From assembly GCF_002209355.2 (NCBI RefSeq), contig NZ_CP106855.1, forward strand, positions 3,286,001-3,350,000: 64,000 nt of DNA, read 5' to 3'. Source of the DNA: Bdellovibrio sp. SKB1291214 (GTDB taxonomy: Bacteria; Bdellovibrionota; Bdellovibrionia; Bdellovibrionales; Bdellovibrionaceae). This document shows positions 1-9,449 of the stretch, one piece after another (position 1 is the first letter of the stretch; each line of letters begins with the position of its first letter). A program made the position numbers and the translations under genes. Under the pieces are notes generated by a model that saw only the letters and a program-made list of their open reading frames with translations, had not been told where the DNA came from and made no database searches.

Positions 1-1410
1 AAGTCGCTGTGTTTTCAGTTCCCCGCTGTTTATGCAAACAAACTTGTTATCGTCATTTCGCCATTGATCGCCTTGATGAAGGATCAGGTGATGTCTTTGC
101 AGAAAAAAGGCATTCCATCGGGCTGTCTTTATGCAGGTCAATCGGATGCTGAAAAAATTCAAATCTTCAAAGATATAGAAAAAGGCGGCACGTACTTGCT
201 TTATCTTTCTCCTGAACGGGTGCAAAAAGAGGGCTTTCAGCGTTGGATACAAAATCGTGCCATTGCTGTATTTGCAATCGACGAAGCTCACTGCGTTTCT
301 CAGTGGGGTCATGATTTCCGTGAAGAGTACAGCCAGCTTGAGATTTTAAAACGCCTTCGCCCCGACGTACCGATCTTGGCGTTGACGGCGTCAGCGACTC
401 CTACGGTCCTTGCAGATATTTCGATTAATTTAAAATTGAAAAGCCCTGAACGTCGCGTTCACGGATTCTATCGTTCGAATCTTTACTATCAAGTCGAGTT
501 TTGTGCGGACGAGGAAACAAAAATGTCGCTGCTAATGCAAGCGATCAACCAGTCTCCAGAAGGCCGTGTGATTATTTACTGTGGAACTCGTAAAGTGACC
601 GAGGAGCTTGCAGCTTATTTGCAAAAGCACTTGGATCACGTGGGCTATTATCATGCAGGTCTTTCAACAGCAGAGCGTACAGAGACGCAAGAGGCCTATG
701 CGAATGGCGATCTAAGAATTCTGGTTGCGACAAATGCATTCGGTATGGGGATCGATCAGCCGGATGTGCGTTTGGTGGCTCACTATCAGATGCCTGCAAA
801 TATCGATTCCTTGTATCAGGAAATGGGACGTGCTGGCCGGGATGGGTTAGAATCCACGTGCTTAATGCTTTATTCAAAAAAGGATAAAGGCCTTCAGACA
901 TATTTCATCACAAGTTCCGAAGCACCCAAGGAAATCAAAAACGCTCGTTGGAGAAATCTGGATGCCTTGGTAAATTACGCGGAAGGCGGGGAATGCCGTC
1001 ACGCCGAAATCCTTACGTACTACAAAGATGCTCAACGTATTGAAAAGTGCGGGCACTGTGATACGTGCCTGCCCAAATCTACTCGCAAAATTGAACGCCC
1101 AGTGGCAGCCCTTAAGGCTCCGACGAAAACAAAAACGCGCTCTAAAGTGTCAAAGACCAATGTTGATTTGGATGGAGTCGAGTTTGATGAAGCACAAGAG
1201 GCTCGTTTCCAACTATTGAAAAAATGGCGTAAGGAAAAAGCTAAGGAGCTCGATGTTCCAGCCTTTGTGGTTTTTGGTGATATGACATTGAAGCATTTGG
1301 CGATTCAAAATCCTCAAAGCCTGGACGATCTTAAAAATGTCCATGGCATCGGAGAAGCAAAGCTGGCAAAATTTGGCTGGGACATTATGGCGGAGCTGGG
1401 ACAACAGTAA
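1..1410 (+). CDS. recQ: ATP-dependent DNA helicase RecQ (5' end outside window)
   Basis: The frame is open from base 1, which lies inside the Walker A motif (K-S-L-C-F-Q), so the start codon and first part of helicase domain 1 are missing. Visible are motif Ia (SPLIALMKDQV), the DEAH box in IDEAHCVSQWGHDF, motif III (ALTASATP), motif V (VATNAFGMGIDQPDVR) and motif VI (YQEMGRAGRDG). A zinc-binding cysteine set follows (CRHAEIL then CGHCDTCLP). The last ~75 residues form an HRDC domain (VFGDMTLKHLA, HGIGEAKLAKFG). The linker and winged-helix region is short. RecQ unwinds DNA 3'-5' in recombination and fork repair. Stop TAA at 1408-1410; a short gap separates it from the next gene on the same strand. 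Confidence 0.95.
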   Translation, partial: KSLCFQFPAVYANKLVIVISPLIALMKDQVMSLQKKGIPSGCLYAGQSDAEKIQIFKDIEKGGTYLLYLSPERVQKEGFQRWIQNRAIAVFAIDEAHCVSQWGHDFREEYSQLEILKRLRPDVPILALTASATPTVLADISINLKLKSPERRVHGFYRSNLYYQVEFCADEETKMSLLMQAINQSPEGRVIIYCGTRKVTEELAAYLQKHLDHVGYYHAGLSTAERTETQEAYANGDLRILVATNAFGMGIDQPDVRLVAHYQMPANIDSLYQEMGRAGRDGLESTCLMLYSKKDKGLQTYFITSSEAPKEIKNARWRNLDALVNYAEGGECRHAEILTYYKDAQRIEKCGHCDTCLPKSTRKIERPVAALKAPTKTKTRSKVSKTNVDLDGVEFDEAQEARFQLLKKWRKEKAKELDVPAFVVFGDMTLKHLAIQNPQSLDDLKNVHGIGEAKLAKFGWDIMAELGQQ

Positions 1411-1456
1411 CAGCCGCCATATACTCTGACTAAGTTAGGGTATGCACGGAGGCTTG

Positions 1457-2833
1457 ATGAAAGTTGCAATCGCGGGAGCCAGTGGTTTTATTGGTAAGGC
1501 CTTAATCTCAGAATTAAAAGGTACTTATTCTATCGTGGGCTTAAGCCGCTCACAGCATACTCATTCTGAAGAACACTCCTCCTGCGAATGGCGCAACTGT
1601 GACCTTTTCAGCTTACTAGATGCTGAAAAGGCTCTCGAAGGAGCCGAAGTTGCAATCTATCTGGTCCACTCTATGCGACCTTCTGCGCATCTGTCACAGG
1701 GTTCCTTTGAAGATTTCGACTTAATTGTTGCTGACAATTTTTTAAGAGCAGCTGAAAAAAACAATGTTAAAAAAATTATTTATGTCGGGGGTCTAATCCC
1801 GGAAGACACCAAGAATCTTTCAAAACATTTGCAAAGTCGTCGCGAGGTTGAGGACGTGTTTTTAAAAAGTTCAGTGCCGACCACAATTCTGCGAGCAGCG
1901 CTGATTCTTGGATCTAACGGCTCTTCATTTCAGATCATGACCAGACTGGTGCACCGACTGCCTGCTATGCTTTGCCCCAAGTGGACTGCGACTCCCAGTC
2001 AGCCAGTTGCAGTCAGTGATGTCCTTAAAAGTATCCGCTATTGTCTGGAAAATTCTGAAACGGATGGCAAGATTTATGACTTAGGCGGCCCGGATGTCAT
2101 TAGCTACGGCGATATGATGATGAAGGTCGCAGAAATTTTAGGTAAAAAACGAACCCTTATCAGAGTGCCGTTTTTGACTCCTCATCTTTCGGCATTATGG
2201 GTTCGTCTGGTCACGGGGGCTCCTAAAGACTTAATCAATCCGCTGATTGAAAGTTTAAAAAGTCCTTTGTTAGTTCGGGAGTCACATCAACTGAAAATTC
2301 CTGGGCATCAATTCCTGGGAATTGATGAGTCCCTTAAGCAAGCTATCGAAAATTATAGCACGGCTAAAAAGCCACATGCCTTTCAAGCTCCCCGAGATGC
2401 AAGACATCAAGTGCGCTCGGTGCAACGAATGCCTCTGCCGCCGGGATGGACTGCCAAAGACGTGGCCATGGAATACATGGCTTATTTACCGGTTATGAAG
2501 CCGGGATTCATGAAAGTCGAAGTCACGGATCGCTGGGTTTATTTTTCCAATCGCTTTCCCTATATTCGTCTGTTGGTATTGGAGTACTCTCCGGATCGCA
2601 GTTGGGGGCATCGAGAGCTTTTCTATGTTCGTGGAGGGCTTTTTTCTAAGAAAAGCGGCCGTGGTCGCTTAGAGTTCCGTGAAGTATTGGGCGGAACCGC
2701 GTGTATAGCGGCTATTCACGATTTTAGGCCGCGTATCCCTTGGTACGTTTATAAGGTGACGCAGGCCTTAGTGCATCTTTTCGTGATGAAGCAATTCGCA
2801 CGACATCTTGCGAGTGGACGCAAGTTAGGGTAA
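1457..2833 (+). CDS. NAD(P)-binding SDR-family protein with C-terminal DUF2867-like domain
   Basis: A Rossmann fold opens the protein ([13 protein letters not shown]) and resembles atypical SDRs of the NmrA/NDUFA9 type: IYLVHSM around residue 80, then KKIIYVGG, and a substrate region with [10 protein letters not shown]. The last ~150 residues (from about [10 protein letters not shown]) resemble the DUF2867 domain often fused to such SDRs. The ATG at 1457 is preferred over the in-frame ATG at 1442 because CGGAGG lies just before it and the Rossmann start aligns. Probable oxidoreductase or isomerase; substrate unknown. It sits 10 bp before trpS and may be co-transcribed with it. Confidence 0.75.
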   Translation: MKVAIAGASGFIGKALISELKGTYSIVGLSRSQHTHSEEHSSCEWRNCDLFSLLDAEKALEGAEVAIYLVHSMRPSAHLSQGSFEDFDLIVADNFLRAAEKNNVKKIIYVGGLIPEDTKNLSKHLQSRREVEDVFLKSSVPTTILRAALILGSNGSSFQIMTRLVHRLPAMLCPKWTATPSQPVAVSDVLKSIRYCLENSETDGKIYDLGGPDVISYGDMMMKVAEILGKKRTLIRVPFLTPHLSALWVRLVTGAPKDLINPLIESLKSPLLVRESHQLKIPGHQFLGIDESLKQAIENYSTAKKPHAFQAPRDARHQVRSVQRMPLPPGWTAKDVAMEYMAYLPVMKPGFMKVEVTDRWVYFSNRFPYIRLLVLEYSPDRSWGHRELFYVRGGLFSKKSGRGRLEFREVLGGTACIAAIHDFRPRIPWYVYKVTQALVHLFVMKQFARHLASGRKLG

Positions 2834-2843
2834 ACCCAATCAT

Positions 2844-3839
2844 ATGAAAAAGATCATTTTGACGGGCGATCGCCCTACAGGCCCTTTACATCTTGGACAC
2901 TACGTAGGTTCTTTGCAGAACCGCGTGAAACTGCAATCTGAATACAATCAGTACGTTTTGATCGCTGATGCTCAAGCCTTGACGGATTACTATGAAAATC
3001 CTGAACACGTTCGTAAAAACGTTGAGCAAGTGGCTCTTGATTATTTGGCTGTGGGTATCGATCCAAAACAAAGCACAATCTTTATTCAATCACAGGTCCC
3101 TGAGCTTTTTGAACTGACTTTCTATTTCATGAACTTAGTGACTGTGGCTCGACTGGAAAGAAATCCAACTCTTAAGGAGGAAATCCGTCAAAAGAATATG
3201 AAAGATTCTATCCCGGCAGGTTTCTTTACTTATCCAGTATCTCAGGCGGCGGATATCTTGGCTTTCAAAGCTGACCTAGTTCCAGTGGGTGAAGATCAAC
3301 AACCGATGATTGAGCAAACGAATGAAATCGGTCGCAGATTTAACCACTTGTACAAAACAGAAGTTTTCCACGACACAAAAGCGATGGTTGGTACCACGGG
3401 GCGCTTAACGGGTATCGATGGTAAAGCGAAAATGTCTAAGTCATTGGGTAATGCCATTTACTTGGGGGATGCGCCCAATGAACTTAAGAAAAAAGTTAAT
3501 GCGATGTACACGGATCCAAACCATCTGAAAGTCGAAGATCCAGGAACAGTCGAAGGCCACGTTCCATTTACCTTCCTTGATGTCTTTGATCCAAATAAAG
3601 ACGAAGTGCAAGCACTGAAAGAGCACTACCGTCGTGGTGGTTTGGGAGATGGTGTTCTTAAAAAACGCATTCTAGAAATTTTGGAAGCCAAACTGGCTCC
3701 GATGCGCCAACGCCGTGAAGAGTACTCCAAAGACATGGGTTATGTGCGCGAAGTTTTGCGTTCTGGCACAGAGGCGGCGCGCACTGTTGCAGCACAAACT
3801 CTTTCTGATGTTAAAAAGGCCATGGGTATTGTGTACTAA
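2844..3839 (+). CDS. trpS: Tryptophanyl-tRNA synthetase
   Basis: Class I aminoacyl-tRNA synthetase that charges tRNA-Trp with tryptophan using ATP. The HIGH-type signature is [11 protein letters not shown] near residues 13-23 and the KMSKS loop appears intact in [10 protein letters not shown] near residue 200. TrpS-typical stretches include [17 protein letters not shown] and [10 protein letters not shown]. The length of 331 residues is normal for bacterial TrpS. It lies between the SDR gene (10 bp upstream) and the CBS gene (27 bp downstream), all on the same strand. Confidence 0.97.
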   Translation: MKKIILTGDRPTGPLHLGHYVGSLQNRVKLQSEYNQYVLIADAQALTDYYENPEHVRKNVEQVALDYLAVGIDPKQSTIFIQSQVPELFELTFYFMNLVTVARLERNPTLKEEIRQKNMKDSIPAGFFTYPVSQAADILAFKADLVPVGEDQQPMIEQTNEIGRRFNHLYKTEVFHDTKAMVGTTGRLTGIDGKAKMSKSLGNAIYLGDAPNELKKKVNAMYTDPNHLKVEDPGTVEGHVPFTFLDVFDPNKDEVQALKEHYRRGGLGDGVLKKRILEILEAKLAPMRQRREEYSKDMGYVREVLRSGTEAARTVAAQTLSDVKKAMGIVY

Positions 3840-3866
3840 GAGGGACGACCTGCAAAGGAGTTCCCT

Positions 3867-4331
3867 ATGGCAAAGCTTGCCCGCGACGTAATGACCAACA
3901 ATGTGATTATGGTATCGGCTGGAACTACTCTGGCTGATGCTCACAAACTGATGAAAAACCATCACATCCGCCACCTGCCCATAGTCGATAAAGACCAACG
4001 AATCATGGGTGTTTTATCTGAGCGAGACATTTTAAAATCCGCAAATATTTACCAATCCCACGTCGAAGAGATGATGAGTCAGCCGGTTGTTTGGATGGCC
4101 GAAGACGAACCAATAAACTCCGCCGTGGAAAAGATGCTGGAAAAGAAGATCAGCTCGGTCTTGGTTGGCAACAGTGAAGATCAATTGATAGGGATCGTAA
4201 CAACAGATGACTTGTTGCAATTACTGGCGCAAAGTTTAGACAAAGTTCCAAAGAAACAACCGCTTTCGACATTGTTTGATATCGAAAGCTTGGACGAGAT
4301 CGCCTATAAGATCTCTCAGACAGGGATATAG
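3867..4331 (+). CDS. Tandem CBS-domain protein
   Basis: A soluble 154-residue protein made of two CBS motifs: residues ~5-60 (RDVMTNNVIMVSAGTT, IRHLPIVD, MGVLSERDIL) and ~65-130 (VEEMMSQPVVWM, SAVEKMLEKKISSVLV, IGIVTTDDLL). Stand-alone CBS pairs bind adenosyl ligands such as AMP, ATP or SAM and act as energy or redox sensors; the partner here is not visible. The start ATG follows a clear AAGGAG. Its stop codon is immediately followed by the ATG of the next gene, which points to co-translation. Confidence 0.9.
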   Translation: MAKLARDVMTNNVIMVSAGTTLADAHKLMKNHHIRHLPIVDKDQRIMGVLSERDILKSANIYQSHVEEMMSQPVVWMAEDEPINSAVEKMLEKKISSVLVGNSEDQLIGIVTTDDLLQLLAQSLDKVPKKQPLSTLFDIESLDEIAYKISQTGI

Positions 4332-4688
4332 ATGAAAATTCTGGGTCTTACGTTGGTAGCAATTGTTGCGGTTCAACATTTCTTCTTCATGTACTTGGAG
4401 ATGTATCTGTGGACTCAGCCAACGGGACTGAGAATTTTTCGAAACACATTCGAGAAAGCGCAAGAAAGCAAGGTCCTGGCCGCAAACCAAGGGCTCTATA
4501 ACGGTTTTTTGGGTGCGGGCTTGCTGTGGGGGCTGTTTCAAGCGAATGAGGTTTTTGCTTATCAAATTAAAATGTTCTTTTTGATCTGCGTGATCATTGC
4601 AGGTTTTTACGGAGCCTATAGCGTGTCTCGCAGAATTTTTTTCATTCAAGCACTGCCAGCGATCCTTGCAGTGGTGGCGATGCTTTAA
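4332..4688 (+). CDS. DUF1304 family small integral membrane protein
   Basis: 118 residues with about four transmembrane helices: MKILGLTLVAIVAVQHFFF, a middle GFLGAGLLWGLF helix, and two C-terminal helices. The pattern HFFFMYLEMYLW, followed by an F-x-N-T-F-E stretch and the conserved NQGLYNGFLGAG, is characteristic of DUF1304 membrane proteins, whose function is not established. The start directly follows the CBS gene stop. The 3' end overlaps the convergent DoxX-like gene by 4 bp. Confidence 0.85.
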   Translation: MKILGLTLVAIVAVQHFFFMYLEMYLWTQPTGLRIFRNTFEKAQESKVLAANQGLYNGFLGAGLLWGLFQANEVFAYQIKMFFLICVIIAGFYGAYSVSRRIFFIQALPAILAVVAML

Positions 4689-5056
4689 AAATTTCCAGCA
4701 AATAAAGATGGCAGATGAAATCCAACCATCACCGCAAATGGCAGTGTCAATGGCACTACTACAGGCCACGGTTTAGGATTGTGAAGCAAGTGTAAGAATG
4801 TAATCACAAAAACAATTGGTGCGATGATCATCATGTTGAGCATAATCGCAACACCTGCAACTAGCAGCAGACCACAAACCACTTCGATAGTCTTTGTCGT
4901 CGGCATGATGAAACGAGTTTCCAGGCAGGCCTCGACGAATTTCTCAATAGCAGGCGGAGAGGGTGGTATCTTCACCCAATGAAAGAAGCCATTCAAACCC
5001 CAGAAGGTCATTTGTAAACCGAAAGCAACACGGCAGACTACTTCAATAATTTCCAT
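4685..5056 (-). CDS. DoxX-like membrane protein
   Basis: 123 residues with four predicted helices, starting MEIIEVVCRVAFGLQMTFWG. The motif WGLNGFFHW and the arrangement of hydrophobic segments (TIEVVCGLLLVAGVAIML, IAPIVFVITFLHLLH) resemble DoxX/DoxD-like inner-membrane proteins. Members sometimes assist quinone-linked oxidoreductases; no partner is evident here. An upstream in-frame start at 5146 would add 30 polar residues; the ATG at 5056 is chosen because the first helix begins right after it, although no strong Shine-Dalgarno sequence is seen at either. Confidence 0.65.
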   Translation of the reverse strand: MEIIEVVCRVAFGLQMTFWGLNGFFHWVKIPPSPPAIEKFVEACLETRFIMPTTKTIEVVCGLLLVAGVAIMLNMMIIAPIVFVITFLHLLHNPKPWPVVVPLTLPFAVMVGFHLPSLFAGNF

Positions 5057-5142
5057 TGAGTTTATTGTAGCCGGGCCTTTGACGTGTTGTCGAGTGCGGT
5101 GATTGATTATTATCACTGGACTCCGGGGAATTCGTGTCCTGC

Positions 5143-5177
5143 CCACACTCTTTGTTAGTTTGAAGGAGGGAGTGTGG
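5143..5177 (+). promoter_or_regulatory. Inverted repeat around the ribosome-binding site of the methyltransferase gene
   Basis: Arms CCACACTC (5143-5150) and GAGTGTGG (5170-5177) are perfectly complementary. The Shine-Dalgarno sequence AAGGAGG (5163-5170) sits at the 3' edge of the loop, and the stem ends 1 base before the GTG start at 5179. Folding would hinder initiation. There is no U-tract, so a terminator is unlikely. Confidence 0.5.
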
Positions 5178-5178
5178 A

Positions 5179-5958
5179 GTGGAAGAAGAGATCGAGTATC
5201 AGAAAATCGAACAAGAAGATCTTCCTAAAAGCGAGCTCTATCAGCAGCTGGCGCAAGAGTGGTACGGTTCATTGACGGGGCCTATGGCATTTCTTCGTTT
5301 GGCAAACGACGCTCAACTGCAATGGGTCCTTGGCGAGATTCGCAAGTACATTGGTTACCACGCAGAGATCTTAGATGTCGGCAGTGGAGCTGGTTTTTTC
5401 TCGAATGCTGCCGCTCAAGCAGGTCACGATGTGACGGGACTGGATATTTCTCGAACGTGTTTAAAGGTCGCCGAGATGATGGATACAACCGGGCGAGTAA
5501 AATATGTGGAAGGGGATGCTTACCGCATGCCTTTCCCGAAAGAGAGTTTTGATGTTGTCGTTGCGATGGATCTTTTTGAACACGTGTCTGACCCTGAGAA
5601 AATAATTTCAGAAATGAGTCGGGTGTTGCGTCCAGGAGGAATTCTCTTTTTCCGCACAATAAATAAAAATATGATTTCATACTTTTGGGTGAACAAGTTT
5701 ATTAAGTGGTTCTTAAACAACACTCCCGAAAAGTATTTTGAGTATCAGCTTTTTCGCAGACCCGAAGAGATTGAAATTTGGATGCAAGAGTTTGACCTTG
5801 AAGTTCAACAGGTTCGCGGTTCTCGTCCAGTGATTTTCCAAAGGGGAACTTGGGATTTGTTTTCCAAAAAAGAGCTGTGTAAGAATTTTCGCTTCACATG
5901 GTGTAGAACGAAATCCGTGTCTTACACTGGCTACGCTAAAAAGTTCCGTGATCATTAA
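5179..5958 (+). CDS. Class I SAM-dependent methyltransferase (UbiG/type 11-like)
   Basis: The methyltransferase domain occupies residues ~50-200, with motif I ILDVGSGAGFFSNAAAQAGH, acidic post-I VTGLDIS, motif II FDVVVAMDLFEHVSDP and motif III RVLRPGGILFFRT. The overall form matches UbiG-like O-methyltransferases, but no ubiquinone genes are nearby, so the substrate stays open. The GTG start at 5179 is preceded by AAGGAGG at a 7-8 bp distance and by a hairpin that may control it. The last ~50 residues, rich in basic and aromatic positions, have no recognised motif. Confidence 0.8.
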   Translation: MEEEIEYQKIEQEDLPKSELYQQLAQEWYGSLTGPMAFLRLANDAQLQWVLGEIRKYIGYHAEILDVGSGAGFFSNAAAQAGHDVTGLDISRTCLKVAEMMDTTGRVKYVEGDAYRMPFPKESFDVVVAMDLFEHVSDPEKIISEMSRVLRPGGILFFRTINKNMISYFWVNKFIKWFLNNTPEKYFEYQLFRRPEEIEIWMQEFDLEVQQVRGSRPVIFQRGTWDLFSKKELCKNFRFTWCRTKSVSYTGYAKKFRDH

Positions 5959-6014
5959 CTTACGTGGATAAATTGAAACGTGAGTTTCCACGAAGCCCGC
6001 GTATAAGTAGGCTC

Positions 6015-6524
6015 ATGAAACTTAACCAATTCTTGAAATACACAAGCTTGCTCTTGATTGGGTTGCTTGCGGGGAATGCGTTCGCGTTTGTGATCGGCAT
6101 GGGACCTACGATGCAAAAGCTATCTGCTTCTTCCTACATCGCTTTTCATCAAGCGATGCAGAGATCGTTTCTTTCGTGGACGCCGCTATTATGTATTGTT
6201 GTTGTCTTCAAACTTACGGTGCATCTTCTTGTGATGCGTAAGCACTGGCAACGGGTGGAGTTTTTTTTAGTCCTGTTCGCGCTACTTTGTGTCCTGGACG
6301 AGTTGGTCATGACTTGGACAGGGAATATGCCATTAAACCGAGTTATTCATATGTGGCAGTTTCAGGGACCACCCAATGATTGGGAGAATATTCGCTCCCA
6401 ATGGGTACAATTCATGTATTGGCGTTGTGCTTTATTGGTAGCAGGATTTTCGTTTTTGATCGCCTCAGTCCTCGTTAAGAAGACTGAGACTCCGATTTTA
6501 CAAGATGTCGCTGTTGCCTTTTAG
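6015..6524 (+). CDS. Four-helix membrane protein, DUF1772/anthrone-oxygenase-like
   Basis: About 169 residues. Helices are at ~8-30 (TSLLLIGLLAGNAFAFVIGM), ~50-70, ~80-97 and near the C terminus (CALLVAGFSFLIASVLV). The segment order and the late W-x-x-I-R-S-Q-W motif with RCALL resemble DUF1772/anthrone oxygenase-type membrane proteins; this is a weak family call. The ATG at 6015 is preferred over the upstream GTG at 5964, which would add a basic leader and has no Shine-Dalgarno sequence. The last 50 bp overlap the convergent radical SAM gene. Confidence 0.6.
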   Translation: MKLNQFLKYTSLLLIGLLAGNAFAFVIGMGPTMQKLSASSYIAFHQAMQRSFLSWTPLLCIVVVFKLTVHLLVMRKHWQRVEFFLVLFALLCVLDELVMTWTGNMPLNRVIHMWQFQGPPNDWENIRSQWVQFMYWRCALLVAGFSFLIASVLVKKTETPILQDVAVAF

Positions 6525-8043
6525 GAACATTCACTCGCATATCAACAGGCATTCCTTTGGGCTTCGGTTCCGGATAAACTTTTAAAACTTTTGGAAGTTC
6601 ACGCGTACCCGGTGCCATATAGTCTGAAATCAATAACTGACGGGCTTCCTCGTGGGGCCAGTGCAATTCTTGAGTCAGATATACCAATGCGGACTCAACC
6701 AAGTTGATCAACGAAATACCAAAAGACTGTGCATGTCGGGCTGACATGAATTCGCTAAACGCAAAGAATTCCCAAAAGAATGATTTGTGCTCTGCCAGCT
6801 CGGAACGGCTTTTAATTGCCGCTGTGAAGTTTTTAAAATTTCCACTGTTGGCGAATAGGTCCCAGTACTTTGCAAACCGGGTCATCTTTTGCATTGTTTG
6901 GAAATCCATCATTTTCGTGCGCAGAATTTGGAATGGTGGATGTTCCGAGTACACCATCTCCCATTCCTTATCGTGACGAGATATCGGAGCACCTTTTAGG
7001 CGCTTCAAGATACCTACTTGTATTTCATCGGGGCGAAGATCTGCCAAGATATCAAAGCCTTTTGCAAAGCTATTGATATCTTCACCTGGCAATCCCACGA
7101 TCAAGTCAGCATGGGAATGAATACCTGTTTCCTCAGCTAGGAATTTGAAATTTTCTTTCACCTTAACTAAGTCGTTACGGCGGCTGACAAGTTTTGCAAC
7201 GTCGACATTCCAAGTTTGAATACCGATTTCAAACTGCAAAGAGCCGCGAGGAAACTTTTGAATCAGCTCGCGGATTTCAGTTGGCAAACGATCCGGCACC
7301 ATCTCAAAGTGTAAGAACAAACCAAGCTCGATTCGTTCCAAGAAGAAATTTAGAATCTGCGTGCAGATCGTAGGACTTAAATTGAAGGTGCGGTCGATGA
7401 ATTTAAACTGGCGGGCGCCGCGATCTAAAAGCGTTTGCATGTCCGCCAGGAACTGAGTGATGTCGAAATTACGAACCGATTTATCCAAAGAAGACAGGCA
7501 GTACTCACAACGATAAGGACAGCCCCGAGAAACTTCCACGTATAAGACGCGGTTCTTGATGTCTTCGTCGGTGTAAAACTCATAGGGCGATGCGATATTT
7601 TTAATCTCAGGCAGAATATTTTTAATATACTTTTCTTTCGGTAATTCGCCTGTTGCAAAATACTTTTGGCAGAAGTCATAGAACATGAAATCAGCCTCAC
7701 CCTTGAACGTGAAGTCAGCAGTTTGGCAGATGGGTTGAGTCTCTGTTTCATGAGTTACTTCTGGTCCGCCAAGGACCACGATTGTCTGTGGGCTGATACG
7801 TTTAATCAGACTCACAAGTTCGTAACTTTCGTTGGCATTCCAAATATATACGCCAAGACCGATGATCTTAGGGTTCAGTTTCAAAAGCTGTTCAGCGATG
7901 TCGCGTGGGTCCTTTGCCGTCGTGAACTCCATGATTGAAGCACGCTCTTGGAGCTCTTTTAAATTGGCATAAAGGTAGCGCAAACCAAACGAAGAATGTT
8001 GGTAAGTGGAGTTCAGTGTGACTAATAGAATGTCATTTTTCAT
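6475..8043 (-). CDS. B12-binding radical SAM protein (DUF4080-like C terminus)
   Basis: 522 residues. The N-terminal ~130 residues are a cobalamin-binding-like Rossmann domain (ILLVTLNSTYQHSSFGLRYL, IGLGVYIWN, VVLGGPEVTHE). The radical SAM core starts near 170 with the cluster motif C-x3-C-x2-C (CPYRCEYC), followed by the HADLIVGLPGED strand. The C-terminal region (LKRLKGAPISRHD, HPPFQILRT) looks like the DUF4080 extension of this class. Such enzymes carry out radical methylations or rearrangements; the substrate cannot be read from context. The ATG at 8043 gives the expected N terminus. Confidence 0.85.
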   Translation of the reverse strand: MKNDILLVTLNSTYQHSSFGLRYLYANLKELQERASIMEFTTAKDPRDIAEQLLKLNPKIIGLGVYIWNANESYELVSLIKRISPQTIVVLGGPEVTHETETQPICQTADFTFKGEADFMFYDFCQKYFATGELPKEKYIKNILPEIKNIASPYEFYTDEDIKNRVLYVEVSRGCPYRCEYCLSSLDKSVRNFDITQFLADMQTLLDRGARQFKFIDRTFNLSPTICTQILNFFLERIELGLFLHFEMVPDRLPTEIRELIQKFPRGSLQFEIGIQTWNVDVAKLVSRRNDLVKVKENFKFLAEETGIHSHADLIVGLPGEDINSFAKGFDILADLRPDEIQVGILKRLKGAPISRHDKEWEMVYSEHPPFQILRTKMMDFQTMQKMTRFAKYWDLFANSGNFKNFTAAIKSRSELAEHKSFFWEFFAFSEFMSARHAQSFGISLINLVESALVYLTQELHWPHEEARQLLISDYMAPGTRELPKVLKVYPEPKPKGMPVDMRVNVPKRQQRHLVKSESQSS

Positions 8044-8162
8044 GGCGTTCTCATTCGGTTGTTGAGCGTATCTTTGTTCGCGCGTTTCAGATTAATCTTT
8101 GCTGGTTGCGGACAATTTGGCTACCATTGTAAACAAGTAATCTATTTCAAAGGAATGATTCC

Positions 8163-9392
8163 ATGAAAATTGCCATGACGGCCCTTTTACTCATCGCATC
8201 GCAAGCACAAGCTCACGAGGCGGCTCTTGAAACATTCACAACGAAGCCCATTTTGGCGGACCTTGCCGACCTAAAAGCTTTGGACATTCCAGTCCTCGCT
8301 AAAGAAGAATCTGTAGGTGTCGGATATGCGATTATCACTCCGGAAATGCAACTAAAAATCCAACAGCGCGCCCATAAAGTCGGTAAATGCGGCGGCTTTG
8401 AAGATTTAACTACGGAGAAGAACTTCCAAGCTGTGAACTTTACTTCCATGTTGAGCTCGTTAGCCGAAATTAAGGCGAAAAATGATCTTTACGACAGAGC
8501 TCCTTTTGCAGCAGTTTCTTTAGAGAAAAACGCCCAGATCGAAGCAGCTGTCGGCGAAGTTAAAGAACAAAATCTTCGTGAATGGGTGACTTGGTTGTCT
8601 TCATATCCGACTCGTTACAACCGCGGCAGCAATCCTAATTTGCACGTGGATGCGATGAAGGTTCGTTTGCAGACATTGCTTGCAAGCTCCAATATTCCTT
8701 ACGAAATTTCATTAATCGATCACAGCTCCACTCCGCAAAAATCAGTGCGTGTTCGTTTGACGGGTTCGACTCGTCCAAATGAAGTTGTTGTCCTGGGTGG
8801 CCACTTGGATTCCATCAATCAAGGATGGGGCGGCGGTCAGCAAGCTCCAGGAGCTGACGACAATGCTTCTGGATCTGCAAACTTGCTAGAAACTTTGCGT
8901 ATCGTTTCTCAAAAAGGCCAGCCACAACGTTCCGTTGAGTTTTTCTGGTACGCAGGTGAAGAATCAGGTCTTTTGGGTTCTGCTGAAATCGCAAAAGCTT
9001 ATAAAAACGAAAAACGCGACGTTGTTGCAGTTCTTCAGTTGGACATGACTTCTTACCCAGGTGCCGGCGAGTTCGTGATCGGTAACATGACAGACTTCAC
9101 AAGCAAGTGGTTGCACGATTACCTAAGAGCTGTGAACGAAACTTACTTGCACGCTCGTATCGTTGACGATCAATGCGGTTACGGTTGCAGTGACCATGCT
9201 TCTTGGTTCAGACAAGGTTACCCAACTTTGATGCCTTTCGAGGCTACTATGCGCGCAGATAACCCACTAATCCATACCGCGAAAGACATGATCAACGATA
9301 AAACGAACTTCGCTCACTCAGCGATGTACTCGAAACTTGCAGTTGTATTCGCAATGGACCTAGCAAACTCGACGGCTCGTCAGCCGTACTAG
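8163..9392 (+). CDS. Exported M28 zinc aminopeptidase (bacterial leucyl aminopeptidase type)
   Basis: A signal peptide (MKIAMTALLLIASQAQA) is followed by a ~110-residue propeptide-like region and an M28 catalytic domain. Zinc ligands are visible in order: H in LGGHLDS, D in GADDNASG, E-E in YAGEESGLLGS, D in LQLDMTS and H in CSDHASW. The C-G-Y-G-C-S-D-H stretch matches the disulfide and ligand segment of Vibrio/Aeromonas secreted aminopeptidases. It probably releases N-terminal hydrophobic residues from peptides in the periplasm or outside, fitting a protein-consuming lifestyle. A strong terminator follows the gene. Confidence 0.92.
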   Translation: MKIAMTALLLIASQAQAHEAALETFTTKPILADLADLKALDIPVLAKEESVGVGYAIITPEMQLKIQQRAHKVGKCGGFEDLTTEKNFQAVNFTSMLSSLAEIKAKNDLYDRAPFAAVSLEKNAQIEAAVGEVKEQNLREWVTWLSSYPTRYNRGSNPNLHVDAMKVRLQTLLASSNIPYEISLIDHSSTPQKSVRVRLTGSTRPNEVVVLGGHLDSINQGWGGGQQAPGADDNASGSANLLETLRIVSQKGQPQRSVEFFWYAGEESGLLGSAEIAKAYKNEKRDVVAVLQLDMTSYPGAGEFVIGNMTDFTSKWLHDYLRAVNETYLHARIVDDQCGYGCSDHASWFRQGYPTLMPFEATMRADNPLIHTAKDMINDKTNFAHSAMYSKLAVVFAMDLANSTARQPY

Positions 9393-9421
9393 TCACATCA
9401 GAAATTTTTGATTTCATCGAA

Positions 9422-9449
9422 GCCCTGGGGAAACCCGGGGCTTTTTTTT
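9422..9449 (+). terminator. Rho-independent terminator after the aminopeptidase
   Basis: The 8-bp stem GCCCTGGG / CCCGGGGC closes a GAAA tetraloop (9430-9433) and is followed by eight T (9442-9449). The T-tract runs into the stop codon of the convergent LysR gene. Confidence 0.92.

Noticed and set aside
4236-4769. 177-codon minus-strand frame over the CBS and DUF1304 genes
   Set aside because: Covers two well-supported genes on the other strand; the translation looks like an antisense shadow.
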